A stretch of DNA of 64,000 nt. Origin: Niveibacterium sp. SC-1 (GTDB taxonomy: Bacteria; Pseudomonadota; Gammaproteobacteria; Burkholderiales; Rhodocyclaceae). A program made the translations under genes and the position numbers. The first letter of the stretch is position 1; every line of letters starts with the position of its first letter. Of the stretch, positions 29,255 to 39,397 are shown one piece after another. The notes beneath the pieces are model-generated. The model saw only the letters and a list, made by a program, of their open reading frames with translations, was not told the DNA's origin and ran no database searches. The DNA is taken from assembly GCF_038235435.1 (NCBI RefSeq), contig NZ_CP151275.1, positions 1,302,001-1,366,000 on the forward strand, read 5' to 3'.

Positions 29255-30367
29255 ATGGGTGCGCTTTCAATTCGGGACGTCCGCAAGACGTTCAACAACA
29301 CAGAGGTGCTCAAGGGCATCAATCTGGAAATCGCCAAGGGCGAATTCCTCATCCTCGTCGGGCCTTCGGGCTGCGGCAAATCGACCCTGCTGAGCCTGAT
29401 CGCGGGCCTGGACAGCGTGAGCTCCGGCGATATCGTGATCGCCGATCGCCACGTCAACCAGCTCTCGCCCAAGGACCGGGACATCGCGATGGTGTTCCAG
29501 TCCTACGCGCTGTATCCGAACATGACCGTGCGCGAGAACATCGTCTTCGGCCTGGAGATGCGCAAGGTGCCCAAGGCCGACCGCGACAAGGCGGTGGACC
29601 GCGTGGCGCAGATCCTGCAGATCAACCATCTGCTCGACCGCCGTCCCTCGCAGCTCTCGGGTGGCCAGCGGCAGCGGGTGGCGATGGGGCGCGCGATCTC
29701 GCGCAACCCGGCGCTCTTCCTCTTCGACGAACCGCTGTCCAACCTCGACGCCAAGTTGCGCGTCGAGATGCGCACCGAGATCAAGCTGCTGCACCAGCGT
29801 CTGGGCACAACCATCGTCTACGTCACCCACGACCAGGTCGAAGCCATGACCCTGGGCGACAAGATCGCAGTCATGAACGGCGGCGCCGTGCAGCAGTTCG
29901 GCACGCCGCAGCAGCTCTACGATGATCCGGCGAATCTCTTCGTCGCCGGCTTCATGGGCTCGCCGGCCATGAACTTCATCAAGGTGCGCGTCGAGAACAT
30001 CGGCGATGGTTGTGGTGTCCGCTTCGAGTCCGAGGGCGAGTCCTTCGTCTTTCCGGCCTTCAACCAGTCGGGTGCGTTGCGCGAATGGATCGGCAAGGAT
30101 GTGATCTTCGGCATCCGGCCAGAGCAGATCACCCATTCCGGGGGGGTGCTCAGCCAGCACGACCAGCAGCGGAATGCAGCATTGCGCGTCAAGCTGACCG
30201 AGCCGACTGGCCCCGATACTCTCATCTTGGTACCGCTCAATGGCGGCGAGGTGACTTGCCGGATTCATCCGGCCTTTGCCAAGGCGCCGGGCGAGAAGAT
30301 CGAACTTTCCTTCGATCTCTCCAAGGCGGTGTATTTCGATCCGGTCACGGAACAGCGAATACGCTGA
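29255..30367 (+). CDS. gtsD: Sugar ABC transporter ATP-binding protein (glucose cassette)
   Basis: 370-residue MalK/UgpC-type ATPase: [62 protein letters not shown] and a C-terminal OB-fold (VIFGIRPEQIT). It lies 32 bp after gtsC and 60 bp before malG, so it belongs to the glucose cassette by position. In Pseudomonas the matching gene follows gtsC. It is a distinct paralogue of the ATPase at 21.7 kb. Confidence 0.92.
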   Translation: MGALSIRDVRKTFNNTEVLKGINLEIAKGEFLILVGPSGCGKSTLLSLIAGLDSVSSGDIVIADRHVNQLSPKDRDIAMVFQSYALYPNMTVRENIVFGLEMRKVPKADRDKAVDRVAQILQINHLLDRRPSQLSGGQRQRVAMGRAISRNPALFLFDEPLSNLDAKLRVEMRTEIKLLHQRLGTTIVYVTHDQVEAMTLGDKIAVMNGGAVQQFGTPQQLYDDPANLFVAGFMGSPAMNFIKVRVENIGDGCGVRFESEGESFVFPAFNQSGALREWIGKDVIFGIRPEQITHSGGVLSQHDQQRNAALRVKLTEPTGPDTLILVPLNGGEVTCRIHPAFAKAPGEKIELSFDLSKAVYFDPVTEQRIR

Positions 30368-30385
30368 CGCCGTTGTCCCTTTTCA

Positions 30386-30403
30386 AGGCCCGCGCGGGCG
30401 GGC
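30386..30403 (+). repeat. Small hairpin between glucose cassette and malG
   Basis: GGCCCGC-gcgg-GCGGGCC, a 7-bp GC stem in the 60-bp gap. No T-run follows, so strong termination is unlikely. Confidence 0.45.
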
Positions 30404-30427
30404 CGGTGTTCCACTGAGGTCCAGGCT

Positions 30428-31318
30428 ATGGCAATCGTTCTCGACAAATCGCATCGCTGGCGCGTGGCGGCTTCGCATCTTTTTCTGATCGCGCTGATCG
30501 TCCTGTGCTTGTTCCCGTTCCTGATGGTGCTGTCCATCTCGCTGCGTCCGGGCAACTTCGCGGTCGGGGACTTCATCCCAAGCCACATCAGCTTTGAACA
30601 CTGGAAGCTCGCGCTGGGCATCTCGTACCAGGCCGAGGATGGCACCCTGATCAAGCCGCCATTCCCGGTCCTGCTGTGGCTGTGGAACTCGATCAAGATC
30701 GCTCTGATCTCCGCCTTCATCGCGGTGCTGCTCTCGACCACCGCGGCCTACGCTTTTGCCCGCATGAAGTTCCGCGGCAAGCAGCACTGGATGACGGGCC
30801 TGCTGCTGATGCAGATGTTCCCCAGCGTACTGGCGCTGATCGCGATCTACTCGATCTTCGACTACCTCGGCACCTACGTGAAATGGCTGGGTGTGGACAG
30901 CCACTGGAGCCTGGTCCTGGCCTACGCCGGCGGCATTGCACTGCACGTATGGACCATCAAGGGTTACTACGACACGATTCCCGTCGAGATCGAGGAAGCG
31001 GCGGTCGTCGATGGCGCCACTCACTGGCAGGCCTTCAGGTACGTGCTGCTGCCCATGGCGATGCCGATCCTGATGGTCGTGTTCCTGCTCGCCTTCATCG
31101 GCTCGATCATCGAATACCCGGTTGCCTCGGTGCTGCTGCACTCGGAAAGCAACCTGACACTGGCCGTGGGATCGCGGCTTTTCCTCTATGAACAACGTTA
31201 TCTCTGGGGTGATTTCGCAGCGGCCGCGATCCTGTCCGGCCTGCCGATCACCGCGGTGTTCCTGCTCTCGCAGCGCTGGATGGTTGCAGGTCTGACCGCC
31301 GGCGGCGTGAAGGGTTGA
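30428..31318 (+). CDS. malG: Maltose ABC transporter permease MalG
   Basis: 296-residue inner-membrane permease, the same length as E. coli MalG and alike along its whole span: [90 protein letters not shown] and the end [13 protein letters not shown]. This separates it from GtsC. It is 4.5 kb from malF, with the gts cassette between. The periplasmic amylase gene follows 76 bp downstream. Confidence 0.96.
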   Translation: MAIVLDKSHRWRVAASHLFLIALIVLCLFPFLMVLSISLRPGNFAVGDFIPSHISFEHWKLALGISYQAEDGTLIKPPFPVLLWLWNSIKIALISAFIAVLLSTTAAYAFARMKFRGKQHWMTGLLLMQMFPSVLALIAIYSIFDYLGTYVKWLGVDSHWSLVLAYAGGIALHVWTIKGYYDTIPVEIEEAAVVDGATHWQAFRYVLLPMAMPILMVVFLLAFIGSIIEYPVASVLLHSESNLTLAVGSRLFLYEQRYLWGDFAAAAILSGLPITAVFLLSQRWMVAGLTAGGVKG

Positions 31319-31394
31319 TCGGGATCCGCCGCCAGGCTTCACACAACAAGAAGAACACCGGCGCGCGACCCGACCACACCTACCAGGACCAACC

Positions 31395-33055
<1,661 letters not shown>

Positions 33056-33056
<1 letters not shown>

Positions 33057-33934
33057 TGGCCGCCGGCAAGGGCTTCTCGCGCATCGTGCTCGGTGTCTGG
33101 CGCGTGACCGGCTGGGGCATGGACTCCGCGGCCCTTGCCGGCTTCTTCTCTGCCGCGGCGGACCTGGGCGTCACCAGCCTGGACGCCGCGGACATCTATG
33201 CCGACTACGGCTGCGAGCCCGTGGTGGGGGCGGCACTGGCGACGACGCCGGGGCTTCGCGATCGGCTGCAGCTCGTCACCAAGTGCGGCATCCGTCTGCG
33301 TTCGACCAAGAAGCCTGAGGTCGTCGTGAAGCACTACGACAGCTCGGCCGCTTACGTCACCGCGCAAGCGCATGAATCCCTGCGGGCCTTGCGCACCGAC
33401 CGGCTCGACCTGCTGCTGATCCATCGCCCGGACCACCTGATGGATGCGGACGAACTGGCCGAGGCGGTGCTCGCACTCAAGCAGGCCGGCAAGGTGCTGG
33501 CATTCGGGGTCTCCAACTTCACCCCCTCGCAGGTGGAACTGTTGCAGTCGCGCTTGCCGTTTGCGCTGGCGGGCAACCAGATCGAATGCTCGCTGCTCGC
33601 GCGGGCGCCGCTCTTCGACGGCACGCTCGACCAATGCCAGCGCCTGCGCATGATGCCGATGGCCTGGTCGCCGCTGGGCGGCGGTCGCCTGATGAACGAA
33701 GACGCGGGCTCCGGCCTTGCTACCGTGCTCGGGCAGGTGGCGAGCGACACCGGGCTCACCACCGACCAGGCCGCGCTGGCCTGGCTGATGCGGCATCCGG
33801 CGCATATCCATCCGGTCATCGGGACCGGGCGTATCGAGCGCGTGCAGCTCGCCGCGGAGGCGGCCGCACACGCGCTCGACCGGCAGCACTGGTATCGCCT
33901 GCTTGAGGCCGCGCAGGGACACGAGGTGCCGTGA
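33056..33934 (+). CDS. Aldo/keto reductase (YdhF-like)
   Basis: 292-residue NADPH-dependent oxidoreductase of the aldo/keto reductase family, YdhF-like. The tetrad elements are visible: DAADIYADYG (Asp, Tyr), VTKCG (Lys) and LLLIHRPDHL (His). GVSNFTPSQVELLQ is also typical. ATG 33056 shares one base with the amylase stop; a GTG three bases earlier is the alternative. Its 3' end overlaps the glucokinase-HexR gene by 4 bp, tying it to the sugar operon. The substrate is unknown. Confidence 0.9.
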
Positions 33935-35829
33935 AGCAGACGACGGGCTTTACGCCGGCGGTAGCCTCCGAACGCGATTTCCTGCCGCTGGCCTATCGCG
34001 ACGGCCCGCGCCTGCTCGGCGACGTGGGCGCTACCAACGCGCGCTTTGCGCTGGAGGCGGCGCCTGGCCGCTTCGAGTCGATCGAGGTCCTGCGCTGCGA
34101 CGACTACGCTGGCCTTGCCGCGGCGATCCGTGCCTACCTGGACCGCGTCGGACTCAAGCGCGTGAATCACGCGGGCATCGCCATCGCCAACCCTATCGGT
34201 GGCGACCAGGTACGGATGACCAATCGCGACTGGGCCTTCTCGATCGAGGAAACCCGCGAGCAGCTCGACTTCAGCACCCTGCTGGTGGTCAATGACTTCA
34301 CCGCGTTGGCGATGTCCCTGCGGCATCTGTCCGGCAACCAGCTCGACCAGGTGGGCGGCGGCGTGCCCCAACCGAACTCGGTGCTCGGTCTGGTCGGCGC
34401 GGGCACCGGCCTCGGCGTCTCGGCACTGATCCCGACGGCCGACCGCTGGGTCACGCTGGGCTCCGAAGGCGGGCATGTGAACTTCGCGCCGGGCGACGAG
34501 CGCGAGCTTGATCTGCTGCGCTACTGCTGGAAGACCTATCCGCACGTGTCGGCCGAGCGCCTGATCTCGGGCCCCGGCATGGCGGTGATCTACGCCGCAT
34601 TGGCCGAGCGAGCGGGCCGCGCTCAGGCGGCGCGCAGCGCGCCGGACATCGTCGCGGCGGCGCTGGCCGGCAGCGACCCGATCGCGGTGGAAACGGTCGA
34701 CTGCTTCTGCGCCATGCTCGGTGGCGTGGCCGCCAACCTCGCGGTGACCTTGGGCGCGCTGGGTGGGATGTTCATCGGCGGCGGCATCGTGCCGCGCCTG
34801 GGTAAATACTTCCATGCGTCGAGCTTCCGCAAGCGTTTCGAGGCGAAGGGCCGTTTCTCCAGCTACCTTGCGCAGATCCCGACCTACGTCATTACCGAGC
34901 GCTACCCGGCCTTCCACGGCGTCTCGACCATCCTGCACGACACCCTGCGCGGTCGCGACGGCGACAGCCCGCTGATCAGTCAGATCCGCGCCGCGCGCGA
35001 TGCGCTCTCCAAGGCCGAGCAGCGCGTTGCCGAGCTCGTGCTCACGCGACCGCGCATGGTGCTCAACGACCCGATCGTGGAGATCGCACGCAACGCCAAC
35101 GTGAGCCAGCCGACGGTGATCCGCTTCTGCCGTTCGCTCGGCTTCCAGGGGCTCTCCGACTTCAAGCTGCGCCTGGCTTCGGGTTTGACCGGCACGATCC
35201 CCGTGCGCCACAGCCAGGTGCGCCACGGCGATACGGCGCCGGACATCAGCGCCAAGGTCATCGAGAACGCAGCCTCGGCCCTGCTGCGTCTGCGCGACAG
35301 CATCAACGTCGCGGCGGTGGACGCGGCGACGCGGGTTTTGCGTCTGGCGCGGCGCATCGAGTTCTACGCGGTCGGCAACACGGCCGTTGTCGCGCTCGAC
35401 GGGCAGCTCAAGTTCTTCCGCTTCCGCGTGCCGACCGTGGCGTACTCGGACAGCCATCTGCAGACCCAGTCCGCGCGCCTGCTGGCGCCGGGCGACGTGG
35501 TCGTGACGATCTCCGCGAGCGGCCGTCCGCCCGGCCTGCTACGTGCCGCCGAGCTGGCGCGCGAAGCCGGTGCCGAGGTGATCGCGATCACCGCCGGCAA
35601 GAGTCCGCTGGCGCGTCGGGCCAGCGTGGTGATTCCGGTGGATCTACCGGAATCCGATCAGGGGTTTTCCTCGCTCATCGGGCGCCTGCTGCATCTGATC
35701 GTCATCGACGTGCTGGCGGTCGGTGTGGCCCTGCAGCGTGAGGAAGGCAACACCGATCGCGCACTCGCCGAGTTCGCCTCGCGCGACGAGGAAGAGGGCG
35801 AGGACGCGGCCGCGCGTCCGGGCCCTTGA
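33931..35829 (+). CDS. Bifunctional glucokinase / HexR-type RpiR regulator
   Basis: 632 residues starting with GTG and overlapping the previous gene by 4 bp. Residues about 25-335 are a complete glucokinase (LLGDVGATNARFALE, NDFTALAMSLRHL, GAGTGLGVSAL, GSEGGHVNF), so catalysis is likely intact. Residues about 350-425 are an RpiR helix-turn-helix (IARNANVSQPTVIRFCRSLGFQGLSDFKL). Residues about 475-590 are a SIS sugar-phosphate-binding domain (ISASGRPPGLLRAAELAREAGAEVIAIT). HexR proteins sense KDPG and repress edd and zwf. Matching palindromes occur at 18.6-18.8 kb. The same fusion occurs in some Betaproteobacteria. Confidence 0.95.
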   Translation: MKQTTGFTPAVASERDFLPLAYRDGPRLLGDVGATNARFALEAAPGRFESIEVLRCDDYAGLAAAIRAYLDRVGLKRVNHAGIAIANPIGGDQVRMTNRDWAFSIEETREQLDFSTLLVVNDFTALAMSLRHLSGNQLDQVGGGVPQPNSVLGLVGAGTGLGVSALIPTADRWVTLGSEGGHVNFAPGDERELDLLRYCWKTYPHVSAERLISGPGMAVIYAALAERAGRAQAARSAPDIVAAALAGSDPIAVETVDCFCAMLGGVAANLAVTLGALGGMFIGGGIVPRLGKYFHASSFRKRFEAKGRFSSYLAQIPTYVITERYPAFHGVSTILHDTLRGRDGDSPLISQIRAARDALSKAEQRVAELVLTRPRMVLNDPIVEIARNANVSQPTVIRFCRSLGFQGLSDFKLRLASGLTGTIPVRHSQVRHGDTAPDISAKVIENAASALLRLRDSINVAAVDAATRVLRLARRIEFYAVGNTAVVALDGQLKFFRFRVPTVAYSDSHLQTQSARLLAPGDVVVTISASGRPPGLLRAAELAREAGAEVIAITAGKSPLARRASVVIPVDLPESDQGFSSLIGRLLHLIVIDVLAVGVALQREEGNTDRALAEFASRDEEEGEDAAARPGP

Positions 35830-35850
35830 GCCCGCCCGCGTGGGCTGCGC

Positions 35851-36213
35851 CTAGATCTCTGTCGCCGGCTCGCGGCGCGTCAGTTCGACGCCGTCCACCG
35901 TCATGCGCCATTGGCCCTGGGCTTGATGGGGCGGCGCGCTCACCCGGAAACGTGTGTTCAGCGGGCCGACTCCGACCACGAAATCATCGCCCTCGAAACG
36001 CTGCAGGGGTGCGTCGAGCGACTTGTTGACCGAGCCCTTGCGCGCGTAGCGCACCTGGCCGTCCGCGCCGATCTCAAGGGCCATGTCGGTGCCCTGCCAG
36101 ATGCCGACATAGGCGGTTTTCTGCGCGGGGATCGCTGGCGCCGTGGACGTGTTGCAGGCGCTCAGTACCGCGAGAAGCAGGAGGTCGGCAAGGCGGGAGA
36201 AGCGTCGGAGCAT
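35851..36213 (-). CDS. Small lipoprotein of unknown function
   Basis: 120 residues with a lipobox (LLLLAVLSAC, lipidated Cys20). The mature part, about 100 residues, contains YVGIWQGTDMALEIGADGQVRYARKG, like small beta-barrel lipoproteins that monitor envelope components; no family can be named. Convergent with the glucokinase-HexR gene 21 bp away. Alone on its strand. Confidence 0.7.
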   Translation of the reverse strand: MLRRFSRLADLLLLAVLSACNTSTAPAIPAQKTAYVGIWQGTDMALEIGADGQVRYARKGSVNKSLDAPLQRFEGDDFVVGVGPLNTRFRVSAPPHQAQGQWRMTVDGVELTRREPATEI

Positions 36214-36345
36214 GTGGGGACCCGCGAAGATTTCGAGTGGATTCTGCCCGGACTTGCGATGGCGGGGCGGCCTTGACGTAGTTCAGGGCGCGAACCTGTC
36301 ACGCGCGCTACGATTGGCGTGCCCCCACTTACCGGAGCCCTCCGC

Positions 36346-36747
36346 ATGGTCTATCGCTCGAAGATCGACGCCTGGCTGGCTGTGCTCCTCGGTGGCGCGA
36401 TGGCGGCCGTGGTCTGCGCCTGCGTAGAGCTGGTCGTGCGCGATCCACCTGCGATGCTGTTGCAGCTCGCACTCGTGGTGCTGCCGGGCATTGGTCTGCC
36501 TGCCTGGATACTTGTTGGCACCCGCTACCAACTCACGCGGGATGCGCTGCTGGTGCGCTGCGGCCCGGGCCGCTGGCGCATTCCCGTGGCGGACATCGAG
36601 CGTGTGACGCCCAGCCGCGACTGGGCATCGAGCCCGGCCCTGTCGCTGGATCGCCTGCGCGTCGAATACGGCGGCCGTACCCTGCTGATCTCGCCGCGCG
36701 ATACCGAGCGCTTCCTGCGCGAACTCGATGCGCTGCGCAGCCGCTGA
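36346..36747 (+). CDS. Small membrane protein with bacterial PH-like domain
   Basis: 133 residues. It starts MVYRSKIDAWLAVLLGG, has two transmembrane helices (residues about 10-30 and 37-58), then a PH-like tail (TRYQLTRDALLVRCGPGRWRIPVADIERVTPSRD). The tail pattern, including the arginine-rich ending RDTERFLRELDALRSR, is typical of bacterial PH-domain membrane proteins. ATG 36346 is chosen over 36319 because of GGAG eight bases upstream. Nine bp ahead of an ATPase gene, probably one operon. Confidence 0.7.
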   Translation: MVYRSKIDAWLAVLLGGAMAAVVCACVELVVRDPPAMLLQLALVVLPGIGLPAWILVGTRYQLTRDALLVRCGPGRWRIPVADIERVTPSRDWASSPALSLDRLRVEYGGRTLLISPRDTERFLRELDALRSR

Positions 36748-36756
36748 GGACGCGCA

Positions 36757-37512
36757 ATGATCGACCGTCACTTCCTCAGTCGCGTCAGCCTCAAGCGCGA
36801 GCAGATCCCGGACCCCGAGCGCTATCCCTTCAACCTGCCGGTCGTGCGGGTCATGGATGAGCTCCTGCTGCATCCGAAGGTGACCTTCTTCGTGGGCGAA
36901 AACGGCTCGGGCAAATCCACGTTGCTTGAGGCGATCGCGGTGGGGCTTGGTTTCAACCCGGAAGGTGGCAGTCGCAACTTCCGCTTCGGTACGCGCGCCT
37001 CGCATTCGGTCCTGCACGAGTACCTGCGTCTGGCGCGCGGCGTGCGGCGTCCGCGTGACGGCTTCTTCCTGCGGGCCGAGAGCTTCTTCAACGTCGCCAC
37101 CGAGATCGAACGGCTCGATGCCGAGCCGGCATTCTCGCCACCCATCGGCCCGGCCTACGGCGCGCGCGGACTGCACGAGCAGTCGCATGGAGAGTCCTTC
37201 CTCGCCTTGCTGATGGAGCGTTTCGGTGGCAACGGCCTCTACCTGCTGGACGAACCGGAGGCCGCGCTTTCACCGCAACGCCAGCTTGCGGTGCTGGCCC
37301 GTCTGCATGCACTGGTGCAGCAGGAGTCCCAGTTCCTGATCGCCACGCACTCGCCCATCCTCATGGCCTATCCCGATGCCTGGATCTACGAGTGCGGCGC
37401 GGGCGGCCTGCGGCGTGTGGCCTATGAGGACACCGAGCACTACCAGGTGACGCGGGACTTCCTCAGCCATCCGCAGCGCATGCTCGCGATCCTGCTCGCC
37501 GACCCGGACTGA
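36757..37512 (+). CDS. AAA-type ATPase of the SMC/ABC fold
   Basis: 251 residues with Walker A (FFVGENGSGKSTLLEAIAVGLGFNPEGG), Walker B (GLYLLDEPEAALSPQRQL) and FLIATHSPILMAYPDAWIYE. It belongs to the predicted ATPases that are cytoplasmic and soluble; the role is unknown. Follows the PH-like gene by 9 bp. Its last 50 bp overlap, in antisense, the end of the LuxR-type gene at 37463-38608. Confidence 0.88.
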   Translation: MIDRHFLSRVSLKREQIPDPERYPFNLPVVRVMDELLLHPKVTFFVGENGSGKSTLLEAIAVGLGFNPEGGSRNFRFGTRASHSVLHEYLRLARGVRRPRDGFFLRAESFFNVATEIERLDAEPAFSPPIGPAYGARGLHEQSHGESFLALLMERFGGNGLYLLDEPEAALSPQRQLAVLARLHALVQQESQFLIATHSPILMAYPDAWIYECGAGGLRRVAYEDTEHYQVTRDFLSHPQRMLAILLADPD

Positions 37513-38608
37513 AACCGCCATCGTCCGGTGCGTGCGCGCCGGCGCTGCGCAAGCGGCTGGCGAGAGCCGCGTGGTCGCGCACATCGAGCCGGTCGTAGAT
37601 GCGCCGCAAGTGGTCGATCACCGTGCTGTCCTTGATGCCCAGTTCCGCGCCGATCTGTCTTTGCGTCTGGCCTGCGGCCCAGCGCAAGCCGACCGCCTGC
37701 TGCCGGACAGAGAGCCCCAGGCGGTGGGCGCCGCGGGCGAGCGTGAGCGTGGCCGCCCGCTGCAGGTCCAGGTGCAGGATCAGAGGCGCGCTGCCGCCGC
37801 GCTCCTGCAGGGGGTAGAGGCGCCAGCGGAAACGGCCCCAGCGATTCTGCGTCTCGATGCGGGAGGGCAGGGCGAAGCGGTGTTCCTGCGTGGCCTGCAG
37901 CCGCGCAAGCAGTGGCTGCAGGGCGGGCGGAAGCCGGTCGAGCACGGGGACGGGGGCGCCGCCGCGGGCCTGATCGTGCGCGAGACGCAGGAGATGGTCG
38001 CCGGAGGCGCTGCGTTCCAGGATGCGACCCTGCCAGTCGAGCAGCAGCATCGCGTCGAGCGCCGGTTCGCGATAGTCCGGATCGTGTCGCGGTGGCTGCA
38101 GCGCATGCAACACGTGCGCCCCGAAGCTGTCGAGCAGCGCGTGCTCCGCGTCGTCGAAGGGCTTGCGACCGGGTTCGCGCGTCATCATGAAGCAGCCGCG
38201 ACCGCGCTTCGCATCGCGCACGACGGACACCATCAGATGCCGGCAGTGACAGGGCACCATCACTTCGCCGAAGAAGGCGCTGGCGGTGAATATGCGGTCG
38301 ATATGCGCCGAGTTGGAGAAATGGGCGCGGCCCCGCATCCAGTCGGCGAAGTCGCCCATCAGCGCGCGGATGTGTCCGCTGCCCGAGAGCGCGGCGAAGG
38401 CGTCCAGGGTGCGATAGACCGCCTCGTTCTGGGCATAGAGCGCGGCAATCTCGCAGTCGGCACCGGCCCAGAAGAACATGCCCTTGTCCGCGCCCACCAT
38501 CTCGCGCAGTGCCTCCACGAGTTCGGGCATGACCTGCGTGTCAGGCAGGCCCAGGCTGCAGATCTGGCGGATGTAGGCCGTGACGCGGGGCGACTTGGAG
38601 CGGCGCAT
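37463..38608 (-). CDS. LuxR family transcriptional regulator with PAS-like region
   Basis: 381 residues. The C terminus (about residues 300-360) is a LuxR/GerE helix-turn-helix (LGLSVRQQAVGLRWAAGQTQRQIGAELGIKDSTVIDHLRRIYDRLDV). The middle, about residues 185-290, looks PAS-like (ALDAMLLLDWQGRILERSASGDHLLRL). The N-terminal 180 residues have no clear match but contain CFMMTREPGRKPFDDAEHALLDSFGAHV, common in one-component LuxR regulators of Burkholderiales. Ligand and targets unknown. Convergent 50-bp overlap with the ATPase gene. Confidence 0.82.
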   Translation of the reverse strand: MRRSKSPRVTAYIRQICSLGLPDTQVMPELVEALREMVGADKGMFFWAGADCEIAALYAQNEAVYRTLDAFAALSGSGHIRALMGDFADWMRGRAHFSNSAHIDRIFTASAFFGEVMVPCHCRHLMVSVVRDAKRGRGCFMMTREPGRKPFDDAEHALLDSFGAHVLHALQPPRHDPDYREPALDAMLLLDWQGRILERSASGDHLLRLAHDQARGGAPVPVLDRLPPALQPLLARLQATQEHRFALPSRIETQNRWGRFRWRLYPLQERGGSAPLILHLDLQRAATLTLARGAHRLGLSVRQQAVGLRWAAGQTQRQIGAELGIKDSTVIDHLRRIYDRLDVRDHAALASRLRSAGAHAPDDGGFSPGRRAGSRACAADG

Positions 38609-38830
38609 GCGGACTCCCGGCGGTGGGGTGCAAGCGGGTTATAGCAAGCGTGCCGGATGGCGCCGGGATGCCTGCCCGGACATCTGCGACACAGTGCACG
38701 CTGCCCGCGTGCAGGGCTTGGCAGCCCAACTGCATACGCCCGCGAAATCCCCCTCGCCGGGGGGAGATGCGGCGGGGCCGGCGCGGCGACTCTTGCGCGC
38801 AGAAAACGCGGTGCGTGCAAGGAGGCCGCC

Positions 38831-39238
38831 ATGCAGATGCATGCGTTGTATGTGGAGCTGCTGCAGTGGGCCTTCGCCTTCCTCAATTACCTGCGTATCT
38901 GCGCCTACCTGCCCACCCTGAGAAAGCTCGCGCGCGAGGGTGCCCGCTCCGGGGACCATTCGCTGCAAAGCTGGGGCGTGTGGACGCTCAGTCATCTGAG
39001 CCTGCTCTTGATGCTGCTGGAGAAGGGCGGCTATGAGATCGATACCCTGGTACTCGCTACCGGTCTGAACCTGCTCATGTGTGCATTGACCTGCGTGCTG
39101 ATTGCCCGCCTGCGCTGGCGCGAGTCGGGCAAGCACGGGGTGCAGGCTGTGGGTTCTCGGCCGCGGCCGCAGGGGCGGGCCTCGGCGAAGACCCGGGCGC
39201 GATGGCCTGGCGTGGAGCGGCGCTGGCGGCCCCGCTAG
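38831..39238 (+). CDS. Small membrane protein of unknown function
   Basis: 135 residues starting at ATG 38831 after a strong ribosome site (aaggagg). Three hydrophobic segments (about residues 8-23, 46-62 and 68-88), then a basic Arg-rich tail (residues 92-135). The pattern YLRICAYLPTLRKL and SLQSWGVWTLSHLSLLL is PQ-loop-like, but no family is assigned with confidence. The frame stays open 58 codons upstream; the ribosome site favours this start. Confidence 0.65.
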   Translation: MQMHALYVELLQWAFAFLNYLRICAYLPTLRKLAREGARSGDHSLQSWGVWTLSHLSLLLMLLEKGGYEIDTLVLATGLNLLMCALTCVLIARLRWRESGKHGVQAVGSRPRPQGRASAKTRARWPGVERRWRPR

Positions 39239-39397
39239 CGCGCGCGGTCGCCGTGGAGCCTCGGTTGGGCGTGTGGGGCTTTGCACGCCGGCAAGCCCAC
39301 GGACGCGCCTGGTCGGGTCGCCGCCCCAAGCTTGATCGCGCCCGGCGGCACGCGCCTGGCCTACACTGCGCGTCTCCCTCGTTCGGTACGCGACCGG

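Noticed and set aside
35829..35846. Hairpin between the glucokinase-HexR and lipoprotein genes
   Set aside because: Only a 5-bp stem (AGCCC/GGGCT) with no T-run; not a convincing terminator.
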